Positions 1 through 5,868 of a stretch of DNA of 7,428 nt are shown here, piece by piece (the stretch's first letter is position 1; each line of letters opens with the position of its first letter). The notes below the pieces were generated by a model. That model did not search any database and was not told the DNA's origin. It was given only the letters and a program-made list of their open reading frames with translations. The stretch lies in NCBI GenBank assembly GCA_030043175.1, contig JASHYD010000416.1, positions 1-7,428 of the forward strand, read 5' to 3'. The DNA comes from Xanthobacteraceae bacterium. GTDB lineage: Bacteria; Pseudomonadota; Alphaproteobacteria; Rhizobiales; Xanthobacteraceae. Both the position numbers and the translations under genes were made by a program.

Positions 1-128
1 CCCGCGCCGCTGAGCAGTAGCCCGAGCGGCGAAGCGTGCAGCGCAACCACGCCGCAGATGAGCATCAAGCCCCCGCCGATCAGCCTGGCCGCGCGCTCCC
101 ACCCGCCAACGTTCTTCCTATACCACAT
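1..128 (-). CDS. DUF2892 / YgaP-type small inner-membrane protein, 3' end cut by window edge
   Basis: Read on the minus strand from the ATG at 128-126, the first 42 codons give a protein starting MWYRKNVGGWERAARLIGGG and continuing into a hydrophobic stretch (LMLICGVVAL, then SPLGLLLSGAG). The N-V-G-G-x-E-R-x-x-R amphipathic start followed by a glycine-rich membrane hairpin is the hallmark of DUF2892, the membrane domain also found fused to rhodanese in YgaP. Family members are usually about 60-75 residues with two membrane helices, so roughly the first two thirds are present. A GGAG lies 9 bases before the ATG, which supports this start. The frame stays open upstream into the integrase scrap at 303-470, but the NVGG-ER start and the RBS argue that translation begins at 128. 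The precise role is unknown; such proteins often sit near sulfur-transfer or stress genes, which cannot be checked here. Confidence 0.78.
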   Translation of the reverse strand, partial: MWYRKNVGGWERAARLIGGGLMLICGVVALHASPLGLLLSGA

Positions 129-302
129 GGTTCTGTGCTCCGGTTCGTGACGCGCCGCTATGGCGCATTCACCCAGACAAGAGGGCGCAAACCCGGCGCC
201 GGGGTCGCGGCACAAAAAATAATTTGTGGGGGTGGCAGCTTCAGCCGGCTGGCGTGGGCGTCCGGCGCGGGCCTTGGCCGCTGAGGAACGCCGGCATCGG
301 GC

Positions 303-470
303 CGCCGGGGTGTGGACATCCGGATAAAGCCGGGCCAGCGGCTCGCGTATCTTCGGCGCGCCCCAATGTGGCTTGTCCTGCTTGCATCCCACGATCAGCA
401 TCTCGATCTGGACCGGCAGCTGATTGGCATGCCGGTAAGGTCGCCGCGAGCGGTCGGTCAATCCGTCCGA
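303..470 (-). mobile_element. Remnant of an IS481-like integrase/transposase
   Basis: The minus strand from 470 to 303 encodes SDGLTDRSRRPYRHANQLP, then VQIEMLIVGCKQDKPHWGAP and KIREPLARLYPDVHTPA. This is the conserved block between the N-terminal helix-turn-helix and the DDE integrase core in IS481-type transposases. The landmarks are DRSRRP, the 'P-x-W-G-A-x-K-I-R' box and the 'YPDV' turn. Similarity stops sharply after 303, where intact elements continue with a STVHAVLDRHGLV-like helix; only a faint, out-of-frame echo of that follows (about 262-300). No DDE catalytic core remains, since the DUF2892 start is reached at 128. Upstream of 470 the expected helix-turn-helix is also missing. It is therefore a dead fragment of about 56 codons. 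Its frame happens to be open to the window edge, so automatic callers may fuse it to the DUF2892 gene. Confidence 0.75.
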
Positions 471-481
471 CGCGATTAACC

Positions 482-575
482 CAAGGCGGACCTCGCTACA
501 GCCAAAAACATCGCGGCGATCTGACGTCTGCGGCCCCGGAGTTTCGGCTAGTGCACCTACTTGGGGTCCGCCTTG
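482..575. repeat. 11-bp perfect inverted repeat, arms 72 bases apart
   Basis: CAAGGCGGACC at 482-492 is the exact reverse complement of GGTCCGCCTTG at 565-575. The 72 bases between (493-564) contain no gene I recognise. The arms lie just upstream (in minus-strand terms) of the integrase scrap and just beyond the broken end of the GFA pseudogene. The pair could be the ends of a small non-autonomous insertion or part of a dispersed palindromic repeat. No flanking target-site duplication is visible. Confidence 0.45.
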
Positions 576-698
576 CCCACCCTACGCCAACCGTAATCGC
601 CCGCAATGTCTCTTGAGCGTCAAGGAACTAAACCGCTCGCGCGGTAGGGTGCTGGGCGCTCTCGATCGCGGCTCATTAAGGTAGCGGATGGGTGCGTG

Positions 699-934
699 CG
701 ACTCCGAATAGGTGCCGCAGCCGCAGCTCGCACAGAAATGATGTTTGACGGTGCGGCTGCCCCGTTGATAGGTCGCATCGTCCTCGGGCGACGATGTCAG
801 GCTGAATTGCGCCGGCAGGCCCAGAGCGCGCCGCGCTTGGAGCAGAGCGAGCATGTGCAACTGGTGACACCGGTGGGCGCCTCGGTCACCTCGAACAGCG
901 TTTTGCCGCAATGGCAGCTTCCGTTGATCGCCAC
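699..934 (-). pseudogene. GFA/CENP-V family zinc protein, frameshifted and 3'-truncated
   Basis: A GTG start at 934-932 on the minus strand is preceded 6 bases earlier by AAGGGAG, a good ribosome-binding site. The first frame reads VAINGSCHCGKTLFEV, then TSCTCSLCSKRGALWA, and stops at TGA 799-797. In another frame the family sequence resumes at about 821 with LPAQFSLTSSPEDDATYQRG, then TVKHHFCASCGCGTYSES, ending near 699. These are the zinc-ligand boxes of the GFA domain: G-S-C-H-C-G, C-x-C-x2-C and F-C-x2-C-G-C. The break lies within about 816-823 and fits loss of one base, or one plus a multiple of three. After TYSES the expected C-terminal part (the region around the family's substrate-binding loop and final strand) is gone, replaced by unrelated sequence. 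Two independent lesions make a functional product unlikely. Intact relatives are about 110-140 residues. The family includes a proposed glutathione-dependent formaldehyde-activating enzyme, but most members have no known reaction. Confidence 0.82.
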
Positions 935-961
935 GCTGCGCTCCCTTCCGAACTGGCCAGA

Positions 962-981
962 TGACAAAACCTATACTGTCA
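962..981. promoter_or_regulatory. Candidate operator palindrome TGACA-N10-TGTCA
   Basis: TGACA (962-966) and TGTCA (977-981) form a perfect inverted repeat around a 10-base spacer containing TATACT (972-977, plus strand) and TATAGG on the minus strand. The size and form suit a dimeric helix-turn-helix repressor site. It lies 28 bases upstream of the GTG start of the GFA pseudogene, where a minus-strand promoter is expected. No matching -35 box is visible at the usual spacing on either strand, and no cognate regulator is encoded beside it other than the AraC protein. Confidence 0.35.
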
Positions 982-984
982 GCC

Positions 985-1006
985 TGCTGCCAACCTTATG
1001 GCAGCA
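985..1006. repeat. 8-bp perfect inverted repeat TGCTGCCA-N6-TGGCAGCA
   Basis: TGCTGCCA (985-992) pairs perfectly with TGGCAGCA (999-1006) around a 6-base ACCTTA loop. It starts only 3 bases after the neighbouring TGACA palindrome ends. No T-tract follows on either strand, so it is not an ordinary intrinsic terminator. It may be a protein-binding site or a hairpin in the leader transcript of either neighbour. Confidence 0.45.
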
Positions 1007-1200
1007 ACAGGGAGCAAAAAAAGAGCTAGGAAAAATCCCGGCCCTCCAGAATTGCCTTATTATTACAAGGCTTTGACAGGGTTAGGTCAGCGGATGGCGG
1101 ATCGGCAGCAAAAAGAGGATCGGCCGCGCCGACAGCTGCGGTGCTGCAATGACTGTCCTGCGCCTTGCCGCTTTGGCAGCAGTTTGAGAGGAGATATCAA

Positions 1201-1272
1201 TTGCAGATTATGGCCGGAGCTGTTCGCGCGAACCGCGAGTCTTGCCTTGAGATGCTCGGTAATTCAAGTTAA
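1201..1272 (+). other. Short frame with strong ribosome-binding site, possible leader peptide of the AraC gene
   Basis: AGGAG at 1189-1193 lies 7 bases before a TTG (1201-1203) that opens 23 codons and stops at TAA 1270-1272. There is an in-frame ATG at 1210. The product would begin LQIMAGAVRANRESCLEMLG. The stop is 11 bases before the AraC ATG at 1284, which has no visible Shine-Dalgarno sequence of its own. This arrangement would allow translational coupling or leader control. The encoded peptide resembles nothing I know, and a UUG start is weak evidence, so this may be chance. The alternative that it is the shifted true N-terminus of the AraC protein is less likely, because the AraC frame has a stop at 1260-1262. 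Confidence 0.3.
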
Positions 1273-1283
1273 GCCGCGCCCAA

Positions 1284-2171
1284 ATGACAATCGTACGCAC
1301 GATCGCAACTCCCTGGCTCAAGGCCACGTACGCCAGGACGGTAGCGGCCGAGGGCTATTCCGTCTCGCGGCAGGGAGCCGTCGGGATCGCCTTCACGCCT
1401 CAAGGCCGTGCCGTTCGGCGCATGCCCTCGTCGGCGCCGATCGAACGCGGGTTCGCGGCGGCGTCCTTCTTCCTTGTGCAATCCGATGACCTGATCTGGG
1501 AGCTGTGGGACAATGTCTCTGACTCGGTCGAGGTTTGGTTCCACCAGCCCTGGTTCTGCGACCTCGCCGCGCGCCTTGGCGCGAAGCGCCCGCCTGACTT
1601 GCCCGATGTCCAGCGCGCCAGCCATCCGGTGGCGCTCAACCTGATCGCGTCGCTCAAAACCTTGATGCTGCAGGGGGCCGCCCAGCCGCTGGACGTGGAA
1701 GCAATCGCGGCGTCGCTCGCGGAGTGGGTACTGACCACCTATGGCGGCCTCATCTCGTACCACCGCACGCGCGTGCGCGCCCTTGACGAGCGTCGGCTCG
1801 AACGGGCCGTAGCGAGAATCCGCGCCTCGCTGGCTGATCCACCTACTCTGACCGATCTCGCCAGTGACGCTGAGCTTTCGCTGTCGCACTTCGCGACCGC
1901 GTTCCGCCTTGCGACCGGCGCCTCGCCCTACGCCTTCATCCTGGCGCGCAGGATGGAGCGCGCGCAGACGCTGTTGAGGACAACAGACCTGTCGGTCGGA
2001 GCGACTGCAGGCGATGTAGGCTACTCCGACCTGCGGCGTTTCCGCGAGCTATTCGCTCGACACTGGGGTTCGGTGCCGAACGAGTTCCGACGCCGCGGAA
2101 ATCGCAAGATCGTCCACCTTGCCGCCGTGCTGGACCAATCGCATAGTGGCTCTACAGAGTACGAGGTGTAG
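1284..2171 (+). CDS. AraC/XylS-family transcriptional regulator
   Basis: A 295-residue protein, the usual length of AraC/XylS regulators. The N-terminal 165 or so residues form a divergent sensor domain (GFAAASFFLVQSDDLIWELW near 56-75). The C-terminal DNA-binding domain spans about 170-270 with two helix-turn-helix units: TLTDLASDAELSLSHFATAF (188-207) and the second around 236-266, VGATAGDVGYSDLRRFRELF followed by ARHWGSVPNEFRRR. The G-Y-S-D ... F-R-x-x-F ... G-x-x-P-x-x-F-R pattern is the AraC signature, with one residue fewer than usual between GYS and RF. About 24 residues follow the domain. The ATG at 1284 is the only plausible start, since the frame has a stop at 1260-1262; no clear RBS precedes it. 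Only 3 bases separate its stop from the dehydrogenase small subunit, so it is probably co-transcribed with, and controls, that enzyme. Ligand unknown. It is expected to act in the cytoplasm. Confidence 0.93.
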   Translation: MTIVRTIATPWLKATYARTVAAEGYSVSRQGAVGIAFTPQGRAVRRMPSSAPIERGFAAASFFLVQSDDLIWELWDNVSDSVEVWFHQPWFCDLAARLGAKRPPDLPDVQRASHPVALNLIASLKTLMLQGAAQPLDVEAIAASLAEWVLTTYGGLISYHRTRVRALDERRLERAVARIRASLADPPTLTDLASDAELSLSHFATAFRLATGASPYAFILARRMERAQTLLRTTDLSVGATAGDVGYSDLRRFRELFARHWGSVPNEFRRRGNRKIVHLAAVLDQSHSGSTEYEV

Positions 2172-2174
2172 TGC

Positions 2175-2669
2175 ATGCAGTCGCTGCTGGATTCGGGCAC
2201 ACGTGTCGCCATCGCTGTAAAGGTGAACGGACGGGAACACCGGCTGGAGGTAGACCCCCGGACGACATTGCTCGACCTTTTGCGCGAATATCTTGACCTT
2301 ACGGGTGCCAAGAAGGGGTGCGACCGCGGCGAATGCGGCGCCTGCACCGTCCACCTGGAAGGCCGGCGCGTCAATAGCTGTCTGCTGTTGGCGGCCTCCT
2401 GCGACGGCCGAGATGTGACGACGGTCGAGGGCCTTGCGGCGCAGGATGGCAGGCTGCATCCGGTCCAGGCCGCATTCATCGACCACGACGGCTTCCAGTG
2501 CGGCTTCTGTACGCCGGGCCAGATCATGAGCGCGGTCGCCTGCATCCACGAGGGCCATACCCGCACCGACGCCGAGATCCGGGAATGGATGAGCGGCAAT
2601 CTCTGCCGCTGTTCCGCTTATCCGCAAATCGTCGCAGCCGTGCGTGCGGCCGCGGGTGGGACCGTCTGA
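2175..2669 (+). CDS. Molybdenum hydroxylase small subunit with two [2Fe-2S] clusters (PaoA/YagT/XdhS type)
   Basis: A 164-residue electron-transfer subunit of the xanthine dehydrogenase/aldehyde oxidase superfamily. The N-terminal plant-ferredoxin domain binds one [2Fe-2S] cluster through C49, C54, C57 and C69 (GCDRGECGACTVHLEG ... C69). The C-terminal helical domain binds the second through C109 and C112 (QCGFCTPGQ) and C144 and C146 (SGNLCRCSAYPQI). Q108 and C146 occupy positions that touch the molybdopterin in solved homologues. GAGG 8 bases before the ATG supports this start. Unlike periplasmic PaoA there is no twin-arginine signal; the protein starts MQSLLDSG and enters the ferredoxin fold by residue 12, so a cytoplasmic location is expected. 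The stop overlaps the next start (TGATG), implying translational coupling. All eight cluster cysteines are present. Confidence 0.95.
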   Translation: MQSLLDSGTRVAIAVKVNGREHRLEVDPRTTLLDLLREYLDLTGAKKGCDRGECGACTVHLEGRRVNSCLLLAASCDGRDVTTVEGLAAQDGRLHPVQAAFIDHDGFQCGFCTPGQIMSAVACIHEGHTRTDAEIREWMSGNLCRCSAYPQIVAAVRAAAGGTV

Positions 2670-3655
2670 TGCGGCCCTTCGTGTACCGTCGCGCGGCCGA
2701 TCTGGCCGATGCTCTAGCCACCGGAGCCCAGCCCGGGTCCGCGTTTCTCGCTGGCGGCACGGAGCTCCTGAATTGGATGAAGCTCGGAGTCATGGAGCCA
2801 GAGCAGATCGTGGATATCGGCCGGCTTTCCAGCCTTGAGGGCGTCGCGCGGCAAGCGGGCGGCGGACTTTACATCGGTGCCCTGGCAAAACTGAACGATG
2901 TCGGCGAGCACCCGGACGTTGTGCGCGACTATCCTGCGCTCAGCCAGGCGATACTCAAGTCCGCATCCGCCCAACTGCGCAATCTCGCGACCATTGGCGG
3001 CAATCCGTTGCAGCGCACGCGCTGCGCCTACTTCCGCCAAGACGATTTTGTTCCCTGCAACAAGCGCTCACCGGGGTCCGGCTGCTCGGCGCTGCATGGC
3101 TACAGCGACCACCATGCCATCTTCGGCTGGACGGATGCGTGCGTCGCCACCCATCCGGCTGACCCGCCCGTGGCGCTCGCGGTCCTCGACGCGATCGTGC
3201 ATGTCCAAGGACCTGCGGGCGCACGGCAGATACCGGCCCGTGAGCTGATTTTGCTGCCGACGAGGGAGCATCCGGAGATCGATACAGCGCTTCAGCCGGG
3301 TGAATTGATACTGGGCTACGAGCTTGCGTCGCCTGCACCGCATTCGGCCTATCTGAAGATTCGCGAGCGTGAGAGCTATGAGTACGCACTCGTCTCCTGC
3401 GCCGTGGCGCTGGACATAAAGGACGGTCGCATTGCCCGTGCCCGCATCGCCCTGGGCTCGGTGGCACATCGGCCGTGGCGACTCGACGAAACCGAACGAC
3501 GGCTTGTGGGTGCTCGCGCAGGGTCGGCCGAGGCCAATGCGGCAGTGGAGGCTGGCTTTACCGATGCCCGTCCGCTGGCGACGAATCGCTACAAAATTAC
3601 GCTCGCGCGCAACGCGGCGTTACGCGCCCTTGAGATGGCGGCAGGTGAAGTATGA
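2669..3655 (+). CDS. Molybdenum hydroxylase FAD subunit with PaoB/YagS-type extra [4Fe-4S]-like insertion
   Basis: A 328-residue FAD-binding middle subunit (PaoB is about 318). FAD motifs are FLAGGTELLNWMK (26-38) and NLATIGGN (105-112). Directly after TIGGN comes an insertion with C119, C130, C139 and C158 (RTRCAYF, PCNKRSPGSGC, DACVATHPAD). In E. coli PaoB this insertion carries an additional [4Fe-4S] cluster; standard xanthine dehydrogenase FAD subunits lack it. The C-terminal FAD-subunit domain follows (YLKIRERESYEYALVSCAVA, 228-247). I chose the ATG at 2669 over one at 2498: it overlaps the upstream stop, has GGTGGG 8 bases before it, and starts with the family MRPFVYRRA motif, whereas the earlier start would add residues from a shadow frame inside the small-subunit gene. 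Expected role: passes electrons from the [2Fe-2S] centres to the final acceptor. Its stop overlaps the catalytic-subunit start (ATGA). Confidence 0.95.
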   Translation: MRPFVYRRAADLADALATGAQPGSAFLAGGTELLNWMKLGVMEPEQIVDIGRLSSLEGVARQAGGGLYIGALAKLNDVGEHPDVVRDYPALSQAILKSASAQLRNLATIGGNPLQRTRCAYFRQDDFVPCNKRSPGSGCSALHGYSDHHAIFGWTDACVATHPADPPVALAVLDAIVHVQGPAGARQIPARELILLPTREHPEIDTALQPGELILGYELASPAPHSAYLKIRERESYEYALVSCAVALDIKDGRIARARIALGSVAHRPWRLDETERRLVGARAGSAEANAAVEAGFTDARPLATNRYKITLARNAALRALEMAAGEV

Positions 3656-5868
3656 GTCGGATTGGCGAACCGATCGCGCGGCCGGACGGCGCGGACAAGG
3701 TCACGGGCCGAGCGCGGTATGCGGCCGACTTCAAAGCCCTGCAGATGCTGCACGCCGCCTATGTTGCCGCCGGCATCCCGGCAGGGCGGGTCCGGGCGGT
3801 CAATCCGCAGCGAGCCTTGCAGCATCCAGGCGTCGTCCGCGTGCTCGCCGCGTCAGATATGCCGACCTTGAAAGTGGAGATGTCGCCGCCGGCAGCATCC
3901 CGGTTCGTTCCGCTGCAGTCGGACGAGGTGCGCCACCAGGGCCAGCCGGTGGCAATTGTCCTGGCCGAGACGCAAGAGGCCGCGTCGCGCGGCGCGCGTC
4001 TTGTGGACGTTACCTATGAACCGGCCGAATTCCTAGCTCCCGACCTCGACCCTAGTCGTCTGCCGTCGAGGGCGACGCCCTACAACCCCGCTACCGGCTA
4101 TTCGCTCGGAGAGGAATGGGAGTTTTGCAAGGGCGACGTGGAGGCGGGGCTCGCTCAGGCTACCCATCAGATATCGGCAATCTATGTCCAGCCCTCCAGG
4201 CACTCCAATCCGATGGAGCCATCGGCGACGCTTGCCGAGTGGCGCGGTGATGAGCTGGTCCTGCATGACTCCGTCCAACACGGCTACAGCGTCCAGGCCG
4301 TGCTGGCGGGCGCATTCGAGATCAGGCCAGAGCAGGTGCGGGTGATCTGCCCGCACACCGGCGGCGGCTTCGGCGCCAAGGGCTATGTCTGGCCGCACGA
4401 GCTGCTGACCGCCGCCGCGGCGCGCGTCGTCGGCCGTCCTGTGCGCCTGGTACTGACCCGCGCCGACATGTACGCCAACGTTGGTTACCAGCCCCGCATC
4501 CTCCAGCAAGTGTCCCTGGGCGCCGACGGCGAGGGCCGCCTCACGGCATTGCGGCAGGAAGTGGTCAACGTCACGAGCGTGTCCGAGGATTTCGTCGAGC
4601 AGTGCTCAATGGCCGGCAAGTCGATGTACGCAGTTCCGGCGCTGCACACGACCCAGCGCGTCGAACGCAGCCACGTCAACCTGCCGACCGCGATGCGGGC
4701 GCCGGTTGAGGGCCCCGGCACCTGGGCGATCGGGTCGGCAATGGATGAGCTGGCGCACACGCTTGGCATCGACCCGCTCGATCTGCGGCTCTTGAACTAC
4801 GCCGAGACGAGCCCCCGCGATGGGCGCCCGTGGTCGTCGAAGAGGCTGCGCGAAGCCTACGAGCTCGGGGCGACCCGGTTCGGCTGGCGCGAGCGTCGTG
4901 GCAGGCCTCGGAACGACGGCCATTGGCGCATCGGCTACGGCGTAGCCGACTGCATCATGGGCACCTTCCGTATGGCGTCCAAGGCGCGCGTGCGCCTGCG
5001 TTCCGACGGCTCGGCCGTGGTCGAGGCGGGCTTTCACGACATCGGCTCGGGCACGCTGACAGTCATGCCGCAGATCGCGGCGGACATACTGAGGCTGCCG
5101 ATAGAGAACGTGAGCACGGTCATGGGCGACACGAGCCTTCCCCAGGCCGGCCCGACCTACGGCTCCTCCTCTACGCTCTCCGGAGGCTCGGCGGTGCACC
5201 GGGCCGCTGAGGCAGTCCGCAGTGAGCTCGCGCGCCTTGCCAATCTTCCGCCCGAGCGCGCCGTCATGCGGGACGGCCGGATCGCACTGGCGGGCGATGG
5301 ACCGGGCCAGCCCATCGCCATGGTGATGGACGAGGCGGGCGTGCCCGAGCTGGTCGGCGAAGGCGAATGGGTACCCGGACCCGGCGTGTTCTTCGACGGC
5401 GATGGCGGCGGCGGCCCATACGCCATGAAGACCTTCGGGGTTGTGTTCGTCGAGGTCGGAGTCGATCCCGAGCTCGGGCTCCTGCGTCTGCGTCGGGTCG
5501 TAGGCGCCTATTCGGCCGGGCGCATCATCAACCCGCGCACTGCGCGCGCCCAGATGACCGGCGCCATGATCTGGGGCTGGGGCATGGCGGCGATGGAGGC
5601 CAGCCGCCATGAGACGCGCCTGGGCCGGTGGGAGGCGAAGAACCTCGCCAACGTCGCCCTGCCGGTGAACGCGGACATCCCGAGCGATGCGCTGGAGGTG
5701 ATCTTCGTCGACGAGTTCGATGAGCACGCCAGCCCGCTGGGCGCCAAGGGCATCGGCGAGCTCGGCGCCAGCGGCGTTGCCGCCGCCGTCGCCAACGCCG
5801 TCTTTGATGCTGTTGGCAAGCGCGTGCGTTCGCTTCCAATCACGCCGGCAGCCCTGCTGGAGGGCTGA
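3652..5868 (+). CDS. Molybdenum hydroxylase catalytic subunit, molybdopterin-binding (PaoC/YagR/XdhL type)
   Basis: A 738-residue catalytic subunit (PaoC is about 732). It starts RIGEPIARPDGADKVTGRAR, the family N-terminus. Moco and active-site elements run in order: NPMEP (186-190), GGGFGAKG (237-244), MRAPVEGPG (348-356), DIGSG (463-467), and near the C-terminus GAKGIGELG, whose E703 matches the catalytic base glutamate of the superfamily. The reaction class is hydroxylation at a carbon next to O or N with water as oxygen donor, for example aldehyde to acid; the actual substrate cannot be read from sequence. The usual MRAPG is MRAPV here (V352). AGG 6 bases before the ATG serves as RBS, and the start overlaps the previous stop. 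The mature cofactor, probably an MCD- or Mo=S-type in this family, needs an XdhC/PaoD-like chaperone that is not encoded here. There is no signal peptide; partners normally carry it. Confidence 0.95.
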   Translation: MSRIGEPIARPDGADKVTGRARYAADFKALQMLHAAYVAAGIPAGRVRAVNPQRALQHPGVVRVLAASDMPTLKVEMSPPAASRFVPLQSDEVRHQGQPVAIVLAETQEAASRGARLVDVTYEPAEFLAPDLDPSRLPSRATPYNPATGYSLGEEWEFCKGDVEAGLAQATHQISAIYVQPSRHSNPMEPSATLAEWRGDELVLHDSVQHGYSVQAVLAGAFEIRPEQVRVICPHTGGGFGAKGYVWPHELLTAAAARVVGRPVRLVLTRADMYANVGYQPRILQQVSLGADGEGRLTALRQEVVNVTSVSEDFVEQCSMAGKSMYAVPALHTTQRVERSHVNLPTAMRAPVEGPGTWAIGSAMDELAHTLGIDPLDLRLLNYAETSPRDGRPWSSKRLREAYELGATRFGWRERRGRPRNDGHWRIGYGVADCIMGTFRMASKARVRLRSDGSAVVEAGFHDIGSGTLTVMPQIAADILRLPIENVSTVMGDTSLPQAGPTYGSSSTLSGGSAVHRAAEAVRSELARLANLPPERAVMRDGRIALAGDGPGQPIAMVMDEAGVPELVGEGEWVPGPGVFFDGDGGGGPYAMKTFGVVFVEVGVDPELGLLRLRRVVGAYSAGRIINPRTARAQMTGAMIWGWGMAAMEASRHETRLGRWEAKNLANVALPVNADIPSDALEVIFVDEFDEHASPLGAKGIGELGASGVAAAVANAVFDAVGKRVRSLPITPAALLEG
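5849..5867 (+). terminator. Possible weak intrinsic terminator at operon end
   Basis: CAGCCCT (5849-5855) pairs perfectly with AGGGCTG (5861-5867) around a 5-base loop GCTGG and is followed by ATTTCTG. The stem overlaps the last codons and stop of the catalytic subunit. The T-run is short and broken, so termination would be inefficient. Confidence 0.35.

Larger units (their letters stand above)
129..698. other. 570-base stretch without an intact gene
   Basis: Apart from the integrase scrap (303-470) and the inverted repeat (482-575), I see no gene here. Plus-strand frames at 36-284 and 224-616 have no recognisable protein content and rely on G/C-rich sequence lacking stops. Bases 575-698 carry no homology I recognise, although the truncated end of the GFA pseudogene falls at its right border. 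On the minus strand, 566-600 contains GTAGGGTGGGCAAGGC next to GCGATTACG. This resembles a dispersed intergenic repeat that I recall from several proteobacterial genomes; that recollection is from memory and unchecked. Confidence 0.6.
935..1283. other. 349-base intergenic region with palindromes and a short frame
   Basis: This region lies between the divergent GFA pseudogene and the AraC gene, so it should hold the operon promoter. It contains the two palindromes at 962-1006, a GCCTT/AAGGC stem with an 8-base A/T-rich loop (1054-1071), a perfect TTGACA at 1073-1078 that lacks a convincing -10 at normal spacing, and the short frame at 1201-1272. No promoter can be assigned with confidence. Confidence 0.5.

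Noticed and set aside
985..1006. Hairpin as an intrinsic terminator
   Set aside because: No run of T follows on either strand; the A-run at 1016-1022 is 10 bases away on the plus strand, and its T-run on the minus strand lies upstream of the stem, not downstream.
998..1489. 163-codon plus-strand frame overlapping the AraC gene
   Set aside because: It overlaps the AraC coding sequence for about 200 bases, has a composition of a random GC-rich frame, and shows no recognisable domain.
2021..2627. Two 192-codon minus-strand frames
   Set aside because: Both are antisense to the end of the AraC gene and the [2Fe-2S] subunit, overlap each other in different frames and show no family motif.
2498..2668. 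Upstream extension of the FAD subunit from an ATG at 2498
   Set aside because: The extra residues come from a shifted frame inside the small-subunit gene, are arginine/proline-rich and unlike the family. The ATG at 2669 has the TGATG overlap, an RBS and the expected N-terminus.
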